Assembly (NCBI GenBank): GCA_021234155.1
Contig: JAJEKV010000010.1
Span: 18,511,418 to 18,575,417 of the forward strand
Source: Isoetes taiwanensis
Lineage: Eukaryota > Streptophyta > Lycopodiopsida > Isoetales > Isoetaceae
Reading direction: 5' to 3'
DNA length: 64,000 bases
Each line of letters opens with the position of its first letter. Position 1 is the first letter of the stretch. The notes under the pieces were generated by a model. It searched no databases, had not been told where the DNA came from, and worked only from the letters and a program-made list of their open reading frames with translations. The position numbers were made by a program, and so were the translations under genes. Positions 22,700 through 35,099 of the stretch are shown here, in pieces.

Positions 22700-24480
22700 C
22701 ATATTGCAAAGTCATGTTTTGACAATCAATCAAAATTGCTACTTCAAAACAATAGAATACTTGATACCATGACTTTATGAGGATTGGCCTGAAGAAATCT
22801 TTGGTGGTCGGCATGGAACAAGGATGGTAGAAGCATAAGGACAAGTCTAATAGAGGAGAGAATGGAAATACATGTATTGTCAGCATAGAAATGAGAGAAC
22901 TCCTTGAAGACCTCTGATCGTTTTTTTTTTCACAGAGAGCTTCAAACATCTGAGGAGCAGGTTTTGTAGAGAAATGAAAGATTGACGCATAGCCTGACTA
23001 CAAACCTCGCAAGAAAAGTAAAACTCAGTGATCCCGGACTCGGAATGCAAGAATCCCCATTTCCATAGCTAAATGAAGATCTCTCTCTCTCTCCCGCCCC
23101 CAAAGGAATGATATCCATATACGAATATTGATGTACGGGGTCCGGTGGAATTTCTATGTTTTAAGTTTGGAACAGTGAATGCAGTGAATGTACATTGCAT
23201 TGTGTGAGCTTGATGAAGAGTTATGTAGGTGATGATTATGGGTGTTTTGTTTATGCGTGCATTGTTTTGATGGTTTTGTTTCAGGTAGTAATGCTTGATT
23301 TGAATTCTAGGATTTTGGAGTTTGCAGGCAATGAATGCATGAAAGTGAGGTGTAGTTACATTTATGGCGTCATAAGAATGAAGAACCACGTGAAATAGAT
23401 TAGATAGTGGAATTGTCAGATCCTTAGAAACATATGAAACAATGTATGAAGAATCGAAATAGAAAGAAAAGAATCTGATATAGTTGAATAAAGATATATT
23501 TGCCTTTTTTGCCTGTTCTTAACCTATGACAAACTTATCAAGAGCATCACATATATGCCTTGAAGTTGGCAGATCTTTCCCAAGGTTTGCACCTCCCCAA
23601 GCATCTCTAGTTCCAAAAGCATCACCTCCTCCTGATCCTCCAATGGTAGGTTATGCCCTAACTAGATTGGTATTTGGAAGAAATGGAGGATTAGGTGGCT
23701 GTTGCATTGCAATTACAGGAGGCTATGTAATACCAGCTCTCAGTGTTGTGGATTGTCATCATATCTTCTTGAATGTTCAATACTAGGGTTTTGAAAATAC
23801 AATTCACTTAAAATTGGATCATAAGTATAGATTGGATCCAATATCAACGGCCTGTCAATTAAAAGGAAGGAAGGAAGGAAGTATATTTTAAAAGCAATGG
23901 TTTATTTAAACAATGTGAGCTAAGGGAAAAGTATCATTTTCTAAGGCTAAGGTTAATAGCCTCGTACTAGTTTTCGCTTGAGATACACAATATTTTAGAC
24001 TTTACATAAGAAACAATAGCAACTTGCTAAGATATATCATTGCGAAATTATTCACTTGTTAATCCTATCAAACTCATAATGTCAGAAGAACAAGGGCACA
24101 TAATGATTATGCTTATGAAAAGATTCCTTACCGAAGAAGTGGCTACCGATTCAACATTGTCGTCTTCATAAGATGTTCAAAATTTCACTCCTCATCCGAC
24201 ACATATTGTCAATATGTTGTAATGGCCTGAAAACTTCAAAAGTCAAAGTTTGATAATGAAAGAACAACTAAGTAACTTAGAACCACCATGAAAATACTAG
24301 AATGAATGACAATGTTCTGATAAAAGACTAAATAACTTAGAACCACACTAGAATAAATGACAATCCACAATTGCCATGACTTTATTAACATACGATATAC
24401 CTGGTCAATAATGAAAAGATCATTATCGAGCTTGGCAATGATAAATCCAAGGTTAAACTGGACAATTACCTGCAGAAAGT
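22700..24480. other. Stretch without supported genes
   Basis: Short frames only. Simple features include a CT repeat near 23078-23095 and GGAA repeats near 23862-23880. Near 24270-24360 a segment (AGACTAAATAACTTAGAACC-like) occurs twice about 65 bp apart. No product was recognised. Confidence 0.45.
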
Positions 24481-24499
24481 GCGAACATTGAGATTTAAA

Positions 24500-24725
24500 A
24501 TGTTCAATATGCTACACTTTGAAAATTTGATCAGTTCAAGCTTCATCAACATGAGGAGATGGACATAGCATTCAACATGAGTAGAGCCAGAAATAACCTC
24601 CATCCTCTTGAAATCAGCTTTGTTGAAAGACTTTTCCAGCTCACTTGTGGCAGCAGCCAATGCTGTCTCTTTTTCTGTTCCCTCTTTAGGAACCTCATCC
24701 AAGGTAACTGAAGCTGCTCAGGTTG
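24500..24725 (-). other. Candidate coding exon fragment
   Basis: Minus-strand segment from about 24710 (after CTTCAG) to 24604 (before GTTATTT) reads LDEVPKEGTEKETALAAATS then ELEKSFNKADFKRME, a plausible coding exon with an acidic helical character. No family was recognised. It lies directly downstream of hairpin repeat R2, whose last 50 bp also occur just upstream of the FRIGIDA-like pseudogene at 57.3 kb, so it may be a fragment of a related gene. Confidence 0.3.
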
Positions 24726-24734
24726 GAGCTTCAG

Positions 24735-24900
24735 TTTGCCTTGCCAGTTACCCGGTTGAAACATCCACGATCGCCAGTTTACAGAGAACAATAGGTTTGG
24801 AGTGATCATTAGCATATCCTAGGTAAATTCTAGCATATACCTAGGATATGCCAGAAACCCACATAAGCGAGGGTTTGCCCCCTAGGGGCAACCCAAAAAC
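24735..24900 (-). repeat. Hairpin-bearing dispersed repeat, copy R2
   Basis: Minus strand: GGGTTGCCCCTAGGGGGCAA, TATGTGGGTTTCTGG, a hairpin of CATATCCTAGGTATA type, then CCAAACCTATTG and CGGGTAACTGGCAAGGCA. It is the same subtype as R4 at 46.8 kb. The last part is also found alone at 57296-57335. It lies in the same orientation as the candidate exon downstream. Confidence 0.7.
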
Positions 24901-25930
24901 GAAGAGGTTTCATGTACAAATCGTGTAAATCATGAATAAATAAAAGTTCCAAATCTGCATATACAGAATTGCCCATTTAAGAAATTGAATTGAACACTTG
25001 AATGGGCAATTCTTTAGAAACAAAACGCCCAACACATTTCTAAGAACAAAAATGCATACATCAAGTATCCAAGTTCCCTTCATGAACATAACGAGAAACC
25101 CATATAATCCAGAAGTTTGCACTTCATTCTAGCAATGTTTGAAACATCTTATCCTCTTGAAATAACTCATTGGCTAAAGTAGCAAGCATCATTGTCCATG
25201 ATACCACAATTTCTATTCAAAAATTTCATTTGCTTTAAGGCCAAGACAGACTATTTCCCTTTCTGGGTTTGCAAGAGAACCTTTGCTTTCTACGCTTTCA
25301 TGATTGGAACAATTGGACGTTTCTAGGCATTTCACAATAAAATTTTGAATTTTTGGAGGAGTGAAGAATAGAATTGAGATTAAATGCACTCATAAACAAT
25401 AATGACCAGGCAACAATTTGGTGCAATGTGTTTTTTCTTTGCATGTCGAAGAATAATGAGCAAGGCATCAATATGGTGGAACATTTTTTTTAAATTACAT
25501 CACCTTAAACTCTTAGTGACCCTAATAATATTGACATATTTTGACATGCAAGTCTTAGTCACACAAAAAAATAGTCACACAGATAGTTGATTCCATATTT
25601 TAACATAAAATGTCATTCGAATATTTTAGGTATTAAATCAACTACATTTTATGACCAATTTTACCATGAGCCTTTGACTGATGGATAGACCATAAGCATA
25701 AATAACGTTTTGTTTTCGCATTGAACGTATGAGCCACTTTCAAGGACAAAAGAATGATGTCTTGACCCACAAATGATGACCTAGCATGAACCGTATAATG
25801 TATAGTCCGACATGATACCTGCAAGAATTGATCATTTGATAATATCATATGACATGCATCCCTTATATTCTTTGAGGTTCTAGGAGATTCTATTAGGATT
25901 CCTTTACAATATTCAAGATTCACAAAGATT

Positions 25931-27895
25931 CTTTAAGAATAAGAATAAGAATGATTTTTTATCGTCCACTGAGGCCAATCGGCCTATGGGACCCATAAGG
26001 AGCGCATCAAACTTATTACTGTCTGGGTTAAAAAAAACCCCCGCCCCGAAGGGTTTTCGAGGGAAAAACCGTGGCAGCAATAAGAAAGCTGTCAAACTGT
26101 ACAAGTATACATCATCGTGAATGTCAAGTGTGTGCCCGAGGACATAGCTGATCTCACATGTCCATAACCTCCTGAAGGTATGATCCCAAAGACGTGCACG
26201 GATCTTTGTGCCCAATGTCGATGTAACGGTGGCGGGCGACCAACTTCGGCATAGTCGTCCGAAATTGATCATATGCTGGGCAACTTTGAATGGTATGAGA
26301 TTCATCCTCAATGACTCCCATTTGGCAGCATTGACAGAGCCTGTCCTGGCGTGGCTCACCAATCCATCTGCCCGTCTCAATTCGAAGATGATGTGCCCTT
26401 GTGCGAATGGAGGCAATGAGTCTGCGCCTTTTCATGGGCAAGTGGGTGCGCGGTAGCATTGCGGGCCTCGTTCAATGTGGGATTTATGTCTTCTTTGGTA
26501 GTGTCTTTGTCTTGACATGTTCAAGGGCATTGGCATCCCAAAACTTGCTGAGGAAGCAAGCGTCAAGATATTGCCTCAAGCTATGGCGATCTGCCTCTGT
26601 TTACACATGTATGCACCTGTGCTCCTGCACATTCCATCTAGCCAACCATTGAGCTCTCTTTTCCCTCCAGCAGGCCTTGAGGCGCTGCGGCCCCATTGCC
26701 ATGATATAAGCTAGTTTAGGGAGACGAGCATCGTCCATATTGACCACCTTCTAAAAATAGACAATGTGGCGATCAAGGGCCGCCCTCTGAAGAGGCAAGA
26801 ATCCTGTCTCATGCAGTAGAATTTGATATGGGACTGTGGACTTCACCCCTAGTGCTCGTACTAAGAAGGCTTTCTGCACCTGCTCCAAGTCATTCCAAGT
26901 AGCAAGTGATACTACTGGGTCCCATACTTCAACCTCGTATAAAAGGACAGGCTCCATTAAGACCTTGAACAGGTGTGACTGATGGGCCCAATCATACAAC
27001 TCCGCTCTATGACTATTGTTTTGCATTGCATATAGTGCCTTCCAGCCTGCCGTCACTCATAGCCGTATGGATGTGTCCCAGTGCATAGTAGAAGGAAACT
27101 CCACTCCCAAATATTTGTATGTGGATGCTACTTTCACATTCTGCCCTCGGTAACTGAAGGAGGGGACCCTCGGCTGACGTGAAGATGATATGAAAACCAC
27201 CTTAGTCTTGGCAGGTTGACGCGCATATCAGTTGCTTGGCAGAATGTGTCCAGGGCATCGAGATGTCGTTGCATGTCTGTTTGTGTGTAAGCTAGGAGGT
27301 CCACATCATCAACATATATTAACTGTCTGATGATCTGGTAGAGATGGTGAGCTCCATCGCCCCCATTATCAGCAAGCCAGCTCTCCAATTGATCAATCTA
27401 AAGCCCAAACAATGTTGGGGAGAGAGGGCATCTCTGACGAACCCCGATACTACTATCAAATGGTTGGCTTGTCGGCTGCAACCGACCCGAGCATCTTTCA
27501 TATAGCCTGTACACTACATTCTGCAAATCGATAGGAACCCCGGTATGTCATGATCTTGCCCATAGTTTTCCCGAGGCCGCGATGTCAAACGCCATAAAAT
27601 CCACAAAGCAACAATATAGATCCTGAAAGGCGATTCCCTGCTGTCTTCAATCGAGTTCATAGCGTGAAGATGTGGTCAATGGTTGAGTGGCGGGTGCGAA
27701 TCACGCCGGGTGAGGGCCATCATCTCTCGCCTCTGCCCGACCGTCAATCAAGCTGCTTTCGAGAATCCCAGCAAGCAGTTTTGCAAACACCGAACTGACC
27801 ATGATTGTTCGGTAATTGGCTGGGCAATGTGGGTCCCCTGCCTTATAGATGGGAACAACTCTGCTATTGGTCCACTGCAGCGGGAAGCCTTCCTA
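25931..27895 (-). mobile_element. LINE (copy B), 3' half: reverse transcriptase and zinc-binding tail
   Basis: Second part of a minus-strand non-LTR retrotransposon. Reading from 27895: WTNSRVVPIYKAGDPHCPAN (early reverse transcriptase), RTRHSTIDHIFTL, CFVDFMAFDIAASGKLWA, IGVRQRCPLSPTLFGL, LIYVDDVDLLA (the catalytic YxDD site, here YVDD), then LMEPVLLYEVEVWDP and, near 26320, DRLCQCCQMGVIEDESH...C, a probable C-C-H-C zinc site after the RT. Stops and frameshifts (for example TAG just after the LTR element) inactivate it. The 3' end carries GGTCCCATAGGCCGATTGGC and ends in three AATAAG-type hexamers, not poly(A). Confidence 0.85.
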
Positions 27896-27900
27896 TAATG

Positions 27901-29536
27901 TGTGACGGGCCTGGCCAGTTAACCTTTATGGTAACTGGAGATCCCATCAATCTCGACCATTGGATCTACTTAAGCTTAAAAACTTAAGAAATTAGCTCAT
28001 GCATCCGCAACAATAACACTTAGGTAAAGAATTTAATCTTTATATCAATATTCCAAGGTCCCAAAAACTATTCCCCCATAACCAATAATAATCTTATCAT
28101 CATGCTACATCCATTAACTTAGCAATTATAGTTTCAACCCAGTTCTAGTAATAATCAACAAGTTTGTTTATTTGCAATCCAATTCCTACTATTGCCTTCC
28201 CAAAGCTTAGTTACACTCCGAGCCTCTTGCACGCCCAGCTTACACCATCAACAATGGGGTTAGTCACCTGCGGACTAAGTGGGGATCGGGGATCTAGGAT
28301 GTCTAGCATCAACAATACAAAGCATTAACCTAGAACAATAGCCTAACCTTACCGTAGCCTCGCCCCTGCAATCCAAGTAACTAGTCCAACAAGCATGACC
28401 AATGCAACTTAATTCCAACAAAGAAGACCACATATATAATAACCAAGCAATCATAGCATCAACATTACAACCAATATTCCTCCGGGTGCCGAGCAAGGTC
28501 AATTAAATTTTGACGGACCGGTGACATAGAGGCGGGTAACCACGTGTGTACACACCCATCCACGCCAAGCGTCCAGCATTGGAGGACCACTTAGCGTGCA
28601 TGGCGTTGTACCATACGGTACCAACGCCCGATGTTCAAATAATACTATTTACAATAGCACATGCAATAACCGCTGGCGAGTCTAGACCATCGCACCTAGA
28701 CTCCGCCCCGAGGGTCTATATCAAAGAATTATACTACACATAGATCACAATACTATGAATTCCACCCAATATCAACTAGGCACATTTCCACTTTAGAAAT
28801 TCCATAATTTACACCTCATGCAACAAAGGAAATCCAGTTATACGCTCGTATAAACATTACTATCTCTACCATGCAACATGCAATGCCCAAGTGCTTAAGC
28901 AAAATACAACCTTCACTAATATCTTATTACTTTTAACTAGATCAACTTCCTTCAAATTACTACTTATAACCTTAATGACGAGAAGGCTTCCATAACCCTG
29001 CTAACTAGTTTAAATTCACGCACCCATTCCCACTAGTAATACCCCTAGCATATATTTTCCCTTTACTAATTTAGTTATTTCCAAAGGGTTTGGATATACA
29101 ACTAGCTACCTTGTTAACTACACATCCCCTAATCATAAACACTAGAAAACCCCAGGTGTAAGGCTTGATCCCCACCTGGAAATCCCGCTTGCTTCTTCAC
29201 TCCCAAAGAACGCCTCCCCGGATCTCTTGCGCGCAACTCGCTCCTTCACAATCCATCTCGCAATCTATCTCCTTCCGAATGCTTCACCATCACATAAAAG
29301 ACTTCTTTCCCATGGAAAACTCCTTCCCAAGAAATCGAGAATAATATTGTTGCGCTTTTATATAACCTAGCAATGCCCTTGCATGCATGCATGCACCTGC
29401 TTGCATGCATGGACACATTGCATGCATGTATTCCTAGCACATAATCATTTATTTTACCATTGAAAATGCACTCTTATATAATGGCAACGGTTACTTACAT
29501 CTTAATGTTGGTGCTAGGTTGCTAGGTCCGTTCTGA
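27901..29536 (-). mobile_element. LTR of nested retrotransposon (3' LTR in element orientation)
   Basis: Starts TGTGACGGGCC immediately after TAATG (27896-27900). It shares over 1.6 kb of closely similar, collinear sequence with 31710-33345. Most differences are small indels clustered in GC-rich spots. The inner border ends near 29536, where a minus-strand purine run (GGAGGAGAGA) gives the polypurine tract. Short frames inside are not genes. Confidence 0.9.
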
Positions 29537-29649
29537 TCTCTCCTCCAAAAATTCAACCCATGTCCTCATGGGTGCATCTTAAAGCACTCATGAAAAATCC
29601 GGTTGTATCTCCCTTTGTGACATCTTCCTTGGAACAAACCCAACCATTG

Positions 29650-29650
29650 A

Positions 29651-29685
<35 letters not shown>
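29650..29685. repeat. Poly(T) run
   Basis: More than 30 consecutive T inside the LTR retrotransposon interior, close to the 3' LTR (poly-A in element orientation). It may reflect slippage. No gene is implied. Confidence 0.9.
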
Positions 29686-29687
<2 letters not shown>

Positions 29688-31709
29688 GTGCGCCTCCTTA
29701 ATTACTTTCGGGTCTCTTCCCTTTATGCTTTCACATCTTAATCCTCAATTCAACATACTCCCAAATGAATACAATTTTGTCCCTCATAACTGACCCATCC
29801 TTGTCAAACACAATTGCTTAGCCTTCCAATCCAAGATGATGCCTCTCCAAACTTCAAAGCTAGCTTCATATAAGTAATTTAAGCTAAAGGAAAGATACAC
29901 ACTAGATAGCTCCAATGCACGACCCTTCTACCATTCAATTTAACATACCGCCGAGTCTAGAACTAACTCAAATATTATGAGTATACTCTATGCATCATAA
30001 AGAGGAACATACATATCCAATTCAATATAATAAATGTAATGCAGTTAATGCAACTTTTCATAAAGAAGGTACGTGCCATAGAAAAAAAACCCACCATTCC
30101 AAAGAGATACTCAGGTCGAACTAGATATGTAATCTCTCGAGACTTCTTGGGTGGCCAAATCCAAAAAGTAACAAGCAAAATACATAATCAAGTCCCCCAG
30201 TCTGGGTATCTTATAGCTAGGTAACATACTTAAGTTGATACAAGGGATCCCATAAGAATTATAGCCCATGGTACAGAGAATTTCCCTACGAGTTCATCCA
30301 ATGACAAAAGTATCCTAGGCTATATATTTGACCTCTATATTTAGCCTACTTCCATACATATTACCCCATCACACTGGTTAGTCTTTCAACAAGATTTTAT
30401 AGGCACCAATTGCCGTTAATTTCAATGAAGCTCTTACTTCATGTATTTCGTTCACAACTTCAATCCGCTGACGATATCCTTAATCAAGTAATGCAATCAC
30501 CATGTATCCATTAATCTACAATCACTTCTAGCATGCCAAATAATTACGATACATGGAAGCACCATTACTAGATGTGCTTACAACTCTTCTATTACATTCT
30601 AAGATTTTCAAAAAATGGCACTTCCCCATGTCTATAGATTTTCCTCTGCCTTTATCTCATATGCGGCTTTTTTCACGACACCTCTTTTAGTTCAACTTCA
30701 TAGTTTACCTACTACCACGATTAAATATGTTATTCCTCTATTCATCTTCTTCGTCTTCATTATCCATAAGATGGATAACACTGTTCAATCTTGGCCAATC
30801 AATTCTTCAATCTGCCATAATTTAGGTGGATATCATTCTCTAAATATAAATGCTTAACCTGACTACTTTGTTTCATTAAGTGCTTTCTTATACTCCAAGA
30901 ATTTTCTTTCAAGACCAAGAACTTTTCCAATGCTATCACCGACTAGGCCAACAACTTTATAGACCTCAAGTAGAACCATGATGTAATCATGACATTTCCT
31001 TCTATGTCACACATCTGCTATTTACACATGAGCTTCAATCCGACTATCATGTCAATCTTATTTTACAACTATATCTAAGCATTCTCAAAATTTGTCTTAC
31101 AACCACCGTGTTGTAATCTTATCCAACCATAGCCTGAATGCTATCAACTTAGCAATCTATTGTTATTTTACCACTGGATATCAATATATGGATGCTGCCT
31201 GGTTTTCTCAATTTTAGCTTCAAAAGGATGCACCTAACATCACATCAAGAATCTTATTCATCTGATATGGTGAGATGAACCTTCCCTGGGGCATTATATA
31301 TCATGCACTGCTTATTCCAAATTTTCTTGCCACCAGAGTATACTACTACGAGATCACATCTACACTATAAGGAGTGGTTACCAAAGTGAGTCGCAATACC
31401 TGTAACTTAGTCTCCCTCAAGCATCACTTCCATGCTATGCACACATTGGCAACCCTAAATCAAAGTTAGCCCCTTGATGACGTACATTTTTCTAGCTTAT
31501 CTGCTTTGCAGGATAGAAAATCAACCAAGGTTATAGAAATACCATGTAATCAATTTCACATAACTTCATAAAACAAATTTGTCACGCCTCCTCTGAGGCC
31601 GTCATCTCCACATATATTCAATTGAATACTATTAGCATAATCCAACAACCTCAACTTGAATCTAAAATTCGCTATCATACATCCAAGGATCCAACTATGC
31701 TCTGATACC

Positions 31710-33345
31710 AACCGCGTGGCCCTTCGGCCCGGCGGTTAACCTTTATGGTAACTGGAGATCCCATCAATCTCGACCATTGGATCTACTTAAGCTTAAAAAC
31801 TTAAGAAATTAGCTCATGCATCCGCAACAATAACACTTAGGTAAAGAATTTAATCTTTATATCAATATTCCAAGGTCCCAAAAACTATTCCCCCATAACC
31901 AATAATAATCTTATCATCATGCTACATCCATTAACTTAGCAATTATAGTTTCAACCCAGTTCTAGTAATAATCAACAAGTTTGTTTATTTGCAATCCAAT
32001 TCCTACTATTGCCTTCCCAAAGCTTAGTTACACTCCAGAGCCTCTTGCACGTCTGCTTACACCATCAACAATGGGGTTAGTCACACGGACTAAGTGGGGA
32101 TCGGGGATCTAGGATGTCTAGCATCAACAATACAAAGCATTAACCTAGAACAATAGCCTAACCTTACCGTAGCCTCGCCCCTGCAATCCAAGTAACTAGT
32201 CCAACAAGCATGACCAATGCAACTTAATTCCAACAAAGAAGACCACATATATAATAACCAAGCAATCATAGCATCAACATTACAACCAATATTCCTCTGG
32301 GTCTGAGCAAGGTCAACTCGGCTGATCAGACCAGTGACATAGAGGCGGGGTAACCACGTGTGTACACACCCATCCACGCTGCGTCCAGCATTGGAGGACC
32401 ACTTAACTGTGCATGACGTTGTACCATACGGTACCAACGCCCGATGTTCAAATAATACTATTTACATAGCACTGTGCAATAACCGCGAGTCTAGACCATC
32501 GCACCTAGACTCCGGCCCCAGAGGTCTATATCAAAGAATTATACTACACATAGATCACAATACTATGAATTCCACCCAATATCAACTAGGCACATTTCCA
32601 CTTTAGAAATTCCATAATTTACACCTCATGCAACAAAGGAAATCCAGTTATACGCTCGTATAAACATTACTATCTCTACCATGCAACATGCAATGCCCGG
32701 TGCTTAAGCAAAATACAACCTTCACTAATATCTTATTACTTTTAACTAGATCAACTTCCTTCAAATTACTACTTATAACCTTAATGACGAAGGCTTCCAT
32801 AACCCTGCTAACTAGTTTAAATTCCTGCACCCATTCCCAGCTAGTAATACCCCTAGCATATATTTTCCCTTTACTAATTTAGTTATTTCCAAAGGGTTTG
32901 GATATACAACTAGCTACCTTGTTAACTACACATCCCCTAATCATAAACACTAGAAAACCCCAGGTGTAAGGCTTGATCCCCACCTGGAAATCCCGCTTTT
33001 TTTCTTCTCACTCCGGCCCAAAGAACGCTCCCCGGATCTCTGCACGCAACTCGCTCCTTCAGCAATCCATCTGCAATCTATCTCCTTCCGAATGCTTCAC
33101 CATCACATAAAAGACTTCTTTCCCATGGAAAACTCCTTCCCAAGAAATCCAGAATAATATTGTTGCGCTTTATATAACCTAGCAATGCCCTTGCATGCAT
33201 GCATGCACACACTGCATGCATGGACACATTGCATGCATGTATTCCTAGCACATAATCATTTATTTTACCATTGAAAATGCACTCTTATATAATGGCAACG
33301 TTACTTACATCTTAATGTTGGTGCTAGGTTGCTAGGTCCGTTACA
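31710..33345 (-). mobile_element. LTR of nested retrotransposon (5' LTR in element orientation)
   Basis: The collinear partner of 27901-29536. Its outer end is ...GTCCGTTACA on the plus strand (TGTAACGGAC on the minus strand), just before TAATG. Its inner end abuts the tRNA-Met primer-binding site. The promoter of the element should lie here, although I cannot place a TATA box with confidence. Confidence 0.9.
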
Positions 33346-33350
33346 TAATG

Positions 33351-34860
33351 CCTTGTTGAACAAGGAGGTCAGCACTGGTATTATGGACGGTCCTGTCCAC
33401 TTAAGCAATTCTGCCTGCATACCATCCAGGTCTGGGGCTTTTCCATTGGCAAGACACTGTAAGCCTTGTTCCACGTCCGAATCTGTGATTTCTAGCACCG
33501 GGCCTTCTTGCAGGGGTAATGCTGCATGTGCACCCTGAGGGTCATATAGCTGTTGCAAATATTGCCTCCACTGCTCGGGAGTGATATTCCCTGTGGGCTG
33601 TACTGGCTTTCTAAGAACCCTTCGCAAGAAGGTCCTGGGGTGACGTTCCAGGAGGTAAAACATTTCTCTTTGATGCGCTGCAATGTACCTGGATTTTTTA
33701 GCTTTAAGGAAGACGCGGTACTGTCTGACTACATGTGGGCAAAAAGCAGGCTCTGTGACTTGGCGGAGCCAGCGTTTGTGTTCCTTGCACTCTACATCAA
33801 ACCATTGATTATGTGGGAAGGTTGTGTTCCTGGAGGTTCGTCGCGGGCGGCTTATCCCAAAGCACCTCTCTGCCGCAGTCCTAAGCACATCAGTCAGCTG
33901 GCCTGTCTGTTGCTCTAGTGTAGGATATTGCAAAATTTCTGCCAGGTCATCTATAACCATCTTGGCATAAGCCTCTGCATGTTCATAATCCAATCGCTGC
34001 TGAGGCATGTGAGGAGTTGTTGCACCGGAGGTTCGCACAACCTGCCAAGCCAACTTCAATTAAAGTTGTAAGTGGTCTGAGTCGATCTCTTCATCCCTAT
34101 TAGCTGTTCCCACCTGGAAGTGCTTGACGACATGCATATCATGCTCAGACACCAGCACATAGTCCACCACACTAGATCCCCCCTGGTTTTCCTGTCTACA
34201 AGTGCTCTTGGGGTGGGCCGACCCGCCACCGTGCCGATCCATTGCGCAGTTACCAAGTCAAAGATACCCATGAGCAAAAGCAATCGCCTACCATAGCGCT
34301 GCGACGATTGTCATCGATGTCCATGGCCAAGCTCCTTTTGCGGGGCGCAACGGCTGCAATATATCATCGATCAAGGGATCAAATCTCATGGGTTGTTCTA
34401 CCCGGTCTTGGCGCATTGAAGTCTCCAAGGAGTATGACACCGCCCAACCGCTTATCTTTCAGCGTATGTCATCATATAGATTGACATAGGGGTCCAGCCT
34501 ATCCACATCCGGAGTGGGTGTGATAGAAGCCGCTTTCACATGTGGAAAGTAGCGGCCGCCACAAAGAGGGTGCTGCTTTTGCACACGCAACCACGTGTAC
34601 CGGTTTGCTTGTCCGCCTTGAAATGTGGAGATTGATCGTGCAACCATTCGGGTAGCAGGTTGTGCCCTCCCATGCCCCCCGCTTGCAGGCAATCATTGAA
34701 GATTGAGTAGTGCCGGGTATCCCGCAAGGGGTATCCTCGATGATGCTCCCATGTTTCCATGAGGAAGATGAGATCCATGTCTGTGGCAACTGAGTTGAGA
34801 CTACCTCCCTTCTGCCATGGGAAGCCCCGACAATTCCAGGAGACCATGCGGAGGCACAAT
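33351..34860 (-). mobile_element. LINE (copy B), 5' half: APE endonuclease and start of RT
   Basis: Minus strand from about 34850: MVSWNCRGFPW and DMDLIFLMETWEH are the first strands of an APE-type endonuclease, with its Asn and Glu. SVVDYVLVSEHDM and SDHLQL near 34060-34180 form its C-terminal His motif. The open frame 34059-33351 covers the linker and the RT entry motif NGKAPDLDGMQAELLKW (the Gly of the usual GPDG is missing). The endonuclease nicks DNA so that the RT can copy the element into it. Frameshifts separate the endonuclease pieces. ORF1 was not recognised upstream, so the copy may be 5'-truncated near 34.9-35.1 kb. The clade is undetermined. Confidence 0.85.
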
Positions 34861-35099
34861 TCCTATTTGTTGGCGGGGCGGTGGGGATTCAGGGCATGGC
34901 GGCAGAAGGGGGATGGCGTATGGAAGCAGCCGAGATGTGTGCGAGCAAATGTAAGGTGAGGCAACTTGAGCAGAAAGTCTTGGCGGTAGAAAGCGGCGAA
35001 GCACCGCTGGCGGCTGTTGGAGGGTTAGCAGGATTCATAGCAGCATTCGGCAGCCTGAAAAGAAGGAATAAAGATAAGCTTAGGTTCTACCGCACTAGG

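Larger units (their letters stand above)
27896..33350 (-). mobile_element. LTR retrotransposon nested in the LINE, no coding capacity seen
   Basis: Two LTRs of about 1.63 kb enclose only about 2.17 kb. The 5-bp duplication TAATG flanks the element (27896-27900 and 33346-33350), and its removal restores LINE continuity (LFNKAL then WTNSRVVPIY). Next to the right-hand LTR, the minus strand reads TTGGTATCAGAGCATAG (about 31709-31693), a primer-binding site for initiator tRNA-Met. A polypurine tract lies at about 29537-29547. The element therefore runs on the minus strand. The interior has no recognisable gag, protease, RT or integrase, so it is non-autonomous or gutted. The close similarity of the LTRs suggests a recent insertion. 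Confidence 0.9.

Noticed and set aside
22599-22949. 116-codon minus-strand frame
   Set aside because: No recognisable domain, no plausible splice context, and it contains a dispersed palindromic repeat.
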